Below, piece by piece: positions 60,201 through 64,000 of a DNA stretch of 64,000 nt; positions within the stretch are counted from its first letter, which is position 1, and every line of letters begins with the position of its first letter. Location of the stretch: positions 193,446,947-193,510,946 of the forward strand of contig NC_077234.1 of the NCBI RefSeq assembly GCF_027887165.1, in the 5' to 3' direction. This DNA is from Monodelphis domestica. Lineage: Eukaryota; Chordata; Mammalia; Didelphimorphia; Didelphidae. The notes below the pieces were generated by a model. It saw nothing but the letters and a program-made list of their open reading frames with translations. It was not told the DNA's origin and searched no databases. The translations under genes were made by a program, and so were the position numbers.

Positions 60201-62262
60201 CTGCCTCTCCTCCTCTTGCCCCAACAATAAAATCAGCTGTTAGCATGCCCATGAAAGCATTTTGAAAAATACCATTTACTCTCTAACTATAAAACAGCTG
60301 TGGGTTTAAAGTCAGAAGATCCAAATCACAGGTTGGCCACTTAGAGGTTGTGGTTCTCTCAAATGCCATGTCTTGCTACCTTATGTGTAAAATAGAGTAA
60401 TCACATTAGTACTACTTATCTTACAGTATTTTGGGAGAGAAGTGCTTTACAGACTCCAGACTACTGTGCCAACAGAAGCAATTTATTATTGCTATTTTTT
60501 CATTATAGCTGCTCCTCTGTTTGGCCACTAGTTGTGACTTCCTATTTCAGGCAAAATGTCTCTTAACCCTTTTCCTAGTCACATAGCTTTCTCTTTTGTT
60601 CCCTACTGTTTTGGTTCTAACATTACTCTTTTTTTCTATGATGAATCATATTGGTACTTTCACAGACTGTTCCCTGTTACTTCTTTGCTGGTGTTTGTAG
60701 GGACAGTCTTGCTTCCTGAGAGAAATCTTACTCTTTCCATAGTCTACCTCTGTGACTCCCAAACAAGCAGCTAGTTCAGCAGTCCCTGCATAGTTCAGAC
60801 AACAAAGTGATTCTTTTAGTCTGGCAAAAGCCTGGTGTGCTTTTCTTTTGTCTGCCTTCAGGCTTTGTTTTTGAACCCTGACTTCCATCCTTTCTCTCAT
60901 TCCCTGTACAGAGACACTATTATATGGCTGGTATCAACTGAGGAGAATTAGAATATAGAAATAGGAATAGAAAATAGAATGTGAGAGCATTAAATGACAT
61001 TACCAAGCATTAATTGAAATGTGAAAGGGTCATACTAATTACGATCAGTAGAGATCAGAGACTTAGAAGACTTGATGTTTGAGTTGGGCTTTAAAGGATG
61101 GATCAGAATTAGATAACAAGATATCAAATTTGGAAAGTCTAGAGAACACAGAGTTAGTTCTCTTTGACTGGGTCCTGGAGTATAACTAGAGGAGTAATGA
61201 AATGGCACATGAAAGGCAGAGTGACAACAGAGTGTGGAGGGCTTTGTATATCCTCAGGAGACAATAAAGATGAAGTAACATGGATATCTGACCAGATTTG
61301 TTCAGAAGGAAGCTTATTTTTTGGCTAGAATGTGAATGATGATGTGGAATGCAGAAGAGAATGAAGAAATTGAAGATCAGTGAATAGATTATTGCAGAAA
61401 TCCAGGAGGGTAATAATGATGATCTGTGCTAGAATAGGGGCCATGGGTATAAAGAGAAAGGGATGGGTAGGAGAGAGACTGAAGAAGTAGAACTGACACA
61501 AAGTGGTGATTTAATCAGTTAGGATGTGGAAAGATTGTGATAATATTTGATATAGAATATTGTGTGAATGGTGGTACCACTGGCAAATTAGAGGCACAGG
61601 TTTGCAGGGAATAATAATTTCACTTTTGGATAATATGTGGTAAGAAAATTAATTATAGAATGCATACAAATGCTAAAAAAGAGCAATTAGGTGGGAATAA
61701 TATGTAGGGTTACGAAAATCGAAAGCCTTAGGAATATGTGTTAATTAAAAATATTTGGGACACAACAAGCTTTAAAAAGTGAGAGATTAATCTACCTAAA
61801 TTGGATAAAAGCACTTCTCTTTTAGTCACAATCATTTGTCTCTCAGAAGCAAATCTACAATATGGATCTTGAGGAAAAGATATACATAATCCCTTCATAA
61901 AATTAAGCCTTATAATTCCTCAGATGTTTCATCTTCTCTCCTTTCTTTGAGTCTAAGCCAGTTTCCAAAAACAATGAATGTATTGTGTAGTTAGACATAA
62001 CTGTACAAAAACAACACTAATGGTATTAATCTTTATTCTAGTTAATTTTATCTCTCTTTTTTTATAGGCATGTTTGCAACAGTTGATGGAATATCCCAGC
62101 GTGCCCCTGTGCATTGGTCAGAGAATGTGATTGGTGCAGCCATTTGCTTTCCATATGTAATAGCTCTAGATGATGAATTCATTACAGTGCATAGCATGCT
62201 GGATCAACAGCGAAAACAGACACTGCCTTTTAAGGAAGGCCACATTTTACAGGACTTTGAAG
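56599..62262 (+). CDS. TGFBRAP1: TGFBRAP1 (CORVET subunit), first two coding exons; continues past the window
   Basis: Exons 56599-57286 and 62068-62262 join in phase 1 to give the first 294 codons of a protein that is about 860 residues in human. Recognisable stretches include IKAFRLVSAIERELLMGD, NIECIECCGKNLYVGTNDC, FKKPVNELKAASALNRLLVL, SVKRRTIQMYLVYEDRVQIV, LAGPGGLG|MFATV and FKEGHILQDFEG. This region corresponds to the N-terminal citron-homology (CNH) beta-propeller, about residues 24-297. Known role: the metazoan Vps3-like subunit of CORVET, which binds Rab5 and tethers early endosomes; it also associates with TGF-beta/activin receptors and SMAD4. The clathrin-repeat and C-terminal zinc-binding parts lie beyond position 64000. 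No frame break is seen. The upstream promoter is about 17 kb away and the first exon is untranslated. Confidence 0.96.
57442..58253 (-). mobile_element. 5'-truncated L1, antisense, 812 bp
   Basis: Flanked by an 18-bp duplication with one mismatch (TCTGACAACATGAATCTT at 57424-57441; TCTGACAGCATGAATCTT at 58254-58271). Read on the minus strand it opens in the ORF2 C-terminal domain (58202-57795 stays open for 135 codons: WWNCELIQPFW, LLGLYP, FIAVLF, CPSTGEWLSKLWYMLVMEYY) and continues through the 3'UTR to an A-tail at 57449-57442. Confidence 0.92.
58785..58961 (+). mobile_element. tRNA-derived SINE with target duplication
   Basis: 'gggcagctaggtagtatagt' to 'ttgaaggtaagggtttt' plus poly-A. AGTTCACA on both sides (58777-58784 and 58962-58969). 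Confidence 0.88.
59975..60470 (+). repeat. Two MIR-like SINE remnants
   Basis: 59975-60110 ('gttgggaagaccagggttca') and 60285-60470 ('agtcagaagatccaaatcac', 'gtgtaaaatagagtaatcac'). Confidence 0.5.
61060..61620 (+). repeat. Unnamed long interspersed repeat, diverged segment
   Basis: 'gagttgggctttaaaggatg', 'ggagggctttgtatatcctc' and 'gattattgcagaaatccagg' keep the repeat's order. Heavily diverged. Confidence 0.5.
62068..62262 (+). CDS. TGFBRAP1: TGFBRAP1 second coding exon (residues 230-294)
   Basis: The acceptor TTTTTTTATAG ends at 62067; the exon restores Gly-Met-Phe-Ala-Thr-Val in frame and runs through RAPVHWSENVIGAA, IALDDEFITVHSMLDQQ and FKEGHILQDFE. It ends at 62262 with one base of the next codon, before GTACTT. 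The length of 195 nt keeps phase 1 on both sides. Confidence 0.96.
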
Positions 62263-64000
62263 GTACTTACAAATCAATTAGCAACTAGTATGAAAAAAAA
62301 ATAATCTTTTTGAATGGTATCATGAATTATCTTTCAGTTAGTAATGCTTGCTTTACATTTCTCTTCATATAGACAAGGAGTTGGTGAACAGTACAATCTT
62401 GTAGACCTTTCCCAAGAGATAACAGAGTATATTTGGAAGCCCTCAGTAGTAGATGCTAGAATTGGATTATGATCTGGCTTGCACTACTTACAGACAATAG
62501 GTAAAAGCCTTAGGCCTTTCTGTGTCTCAGCTTCCTGATCAGTAACATGAAAAGGATTTTGTTCATCAGGCTAATTAGCTCAGAACCTTTGTAAAAGATA
62601 AATTAGCATAATCATTTTTATGGATTTTTGGAAAGAATGCTATTTTCTGTGCAGTACTTTAGTTCTGAATGTTGTATTGTAAAGTTCTAGTTTTTAGAAC
62701 AATCCACGTTCTGAATCTGACAATTTTTTTTTAATTTTAAAAAAGAATCCATTTTAAATGATGGCCCATTACAATTTTTACCAAAATCACTCTTTAATTG
62801 ACTGCCAGAATAAGAGGCTTTGCTCTAGAATATGTATGTGAAGCATTTACTCTAAATTTAGAGGCAACTTTTGATTTAAAAATTTCAGTGTTAAGGATTA
62901 TGTCCTCCCCTAAAGTCTTGACTATGGTCCCTCCTTATGGTGTGAAGTTGATCCTTGGTTCTTGAAAACTGTGCCATAGGAGCAAAAATTTTAGCAGATT
63001 CTACCCAACTGGCCCTTTGTCTCAGCACTAAAAGATTTGTCACCAGATAAGTAACTTAATATTTTTGAAGGCAACTATTTAATGAAACCATCTACCAAAG
63101 CATGCAGATGTTTCAGTCTGGGTCAAGGAAGGGAATACCTATATTAATGAAATCATGGATATTTTGAAATATTGAATTAATAATTATACCTAGTTTGCAA
63201 AGTTTTAAGTTTTATGGGAGTTGTGGGGTTGTACAAGAACAATGCTATTAAGACCATTGAGATGGGGGAAATTATATCTATCAATAAATTTTTTTTGTGC
63301 AAGGCATCATGCTAAGTGCTTTTGAGGCTGCAAAGAAATATGGCAAAAGGGCTTAGGATCTAAATAGAAAGATAAAATATATACACTCCTGAAAAGAAAA
63401 CTAGTATGTAGGAGTTTTATAGTCAGATAGTAAGTAGCACGATGTACTAGAAAGAACAAAGAGAGCTTGACCTAAAGTCATCTCGAGAACTGAGATAGAA
63501 TTGTGTCTCTGATACTGTGAAAATAGGCAACTCGGCCTGTCTGGAACAGTTTTCCCAACTTATGTAAAATATGGATCATGATACTTATACCTATGGCTAT
63601 CAAAGCCCAAATGAGTTAATAATATATGTATACTTCTTTAGAAACCTTAATGACATGTAAGATATTATTGTCTTGATGCATGGTATAGGCAATATGTAAG
63701 TGGTAATTGTCAATGGTAGGGAGAAATCATATTGAACTAGGGTGATAATTTATTAATTATGGAAAGATTATCAAATTGTAATTGAACTTAAAGCAGAATG
63801 GAATGTTTTTAAGTATTTTAAAATTACAAATTTAAATTAGACAAATGATATTCCTGCATGCAGAGGACAGGGATTAGCATGTCTCTTTCTGTGTTCTCTC
63901 TTGGATTTAACTCAGTGCTTTGGATAAAGTAAAAGTGTTTAGATTAAATTAAAGGTTGTTTAAAATTTTTGAAAAAACAATTACATGAAATATAATGTTT
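62263..64000 (+). other. TGFBRAP1: TGFBRAP1 intron 3 (partial)
   Basis: The intron runs to the window edge. MIR-like remnants are at 62420-62600 and 63430-63680, and a head of the unnamed 'catgctaagtgc' repeat at 63290-63370. The rest is AT-rich with nothing recognised. Confidence 0.75.

Larger units (their letters stand above)
57287..62067 (+). other. TGFBRAP1: TGFBRAP1 intron 2
   Basis: Holds an antisense L1 (57442-58253), a SINE with target duplication (58785-58961), MIR-like remnants (59975-60110, 60285-60470) and a segment of the unnamed repeat (61060-61620). Stretches 58970-59970, 60480-61050 and 61630-62060 look single-copy and AT-rich. Confidence 0.8.

Noticed and set aside
1..64000. 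CRISPR arrays, operons, riboswitches, phage or plasmid features
   Set aside because: The sequence is a vertebrate chromosome with spliced genes; repeats are dispersed retroposons and not spaced arrays.

Overview
The window is eukaryotic and mammalian: spliced genes with GT/AG introns, CpG-island promoters and dense retroposons. The tRNA-derived SINE that recurs throughout (head 'ggcagct..gt..gctcagtggattgagagccaggc', tail 'gacagaaggtaagggttt' plus poly-A), SINEs with an RTE/BovB-like tail, and the L1 type all point to a marsupial, probably an opossum-like species. The species cannot be fixed from the sequence alone.

Two protein genes lie head to head. C2orf49 (ashwin) is complete on the minus strand: four coding exons between 20084 and 28181 encode about 230 residues. 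Its CpG-island promoter is near 28.2 kb, and a repeat-free stretch of about 3.1 kb down to about 16990 is its probable 3'UTR. TGFBRAP1 is on the plus strand: a CpG-island promoter and untranslated first exon at about 38.9-39.3 kb, an intron of about 17 kb, the first coding exon at 56599-57286, the next at 62068-62262, and the rest beyond the right edge. The same divergent pair is known from human 2q12. The products act separately: ashwin belongs to the nuclear tRNA-ligase (RTCB) complex, and TGFBRAP1 is a CORVET tethering subunit on early endosomes that also binds TGF-beta receptors.

Layout: 1-16.9 kb is gene-free sequence of nested L2, L1, MIR/SINE, a long unnamed interspersed repeat and one solo LTR. 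17-28.3 kb is C2orf49, with an LTR inside a CR1-like LINE in intron 2. 28.3-38.6 kb is the intergenic spacer, with an L2 split by an LTR and an L1 split by an LTR and two SINEs. 38.4-39.4 kb is a polypurine tract followed by the TGFBRAP1 promoter. 39.3-56.6 kb is TGFBRAP1 intron 1, with a likely L1 3' transduction, a hAT-type element inside a CR1-like LINE, and an antisense provirus-like remnant. 57.3-64 kb holds introns 2 and 3, with one antisense L1 insertion flanked by an 18-bp target duplication.

I see no new gene system. The most interesting signals are insertion histories that can be read directly from target-site duplications, and promoter motifs. Most short open frames are chance frames in repeats, CpG islands or purine-rich DNA.
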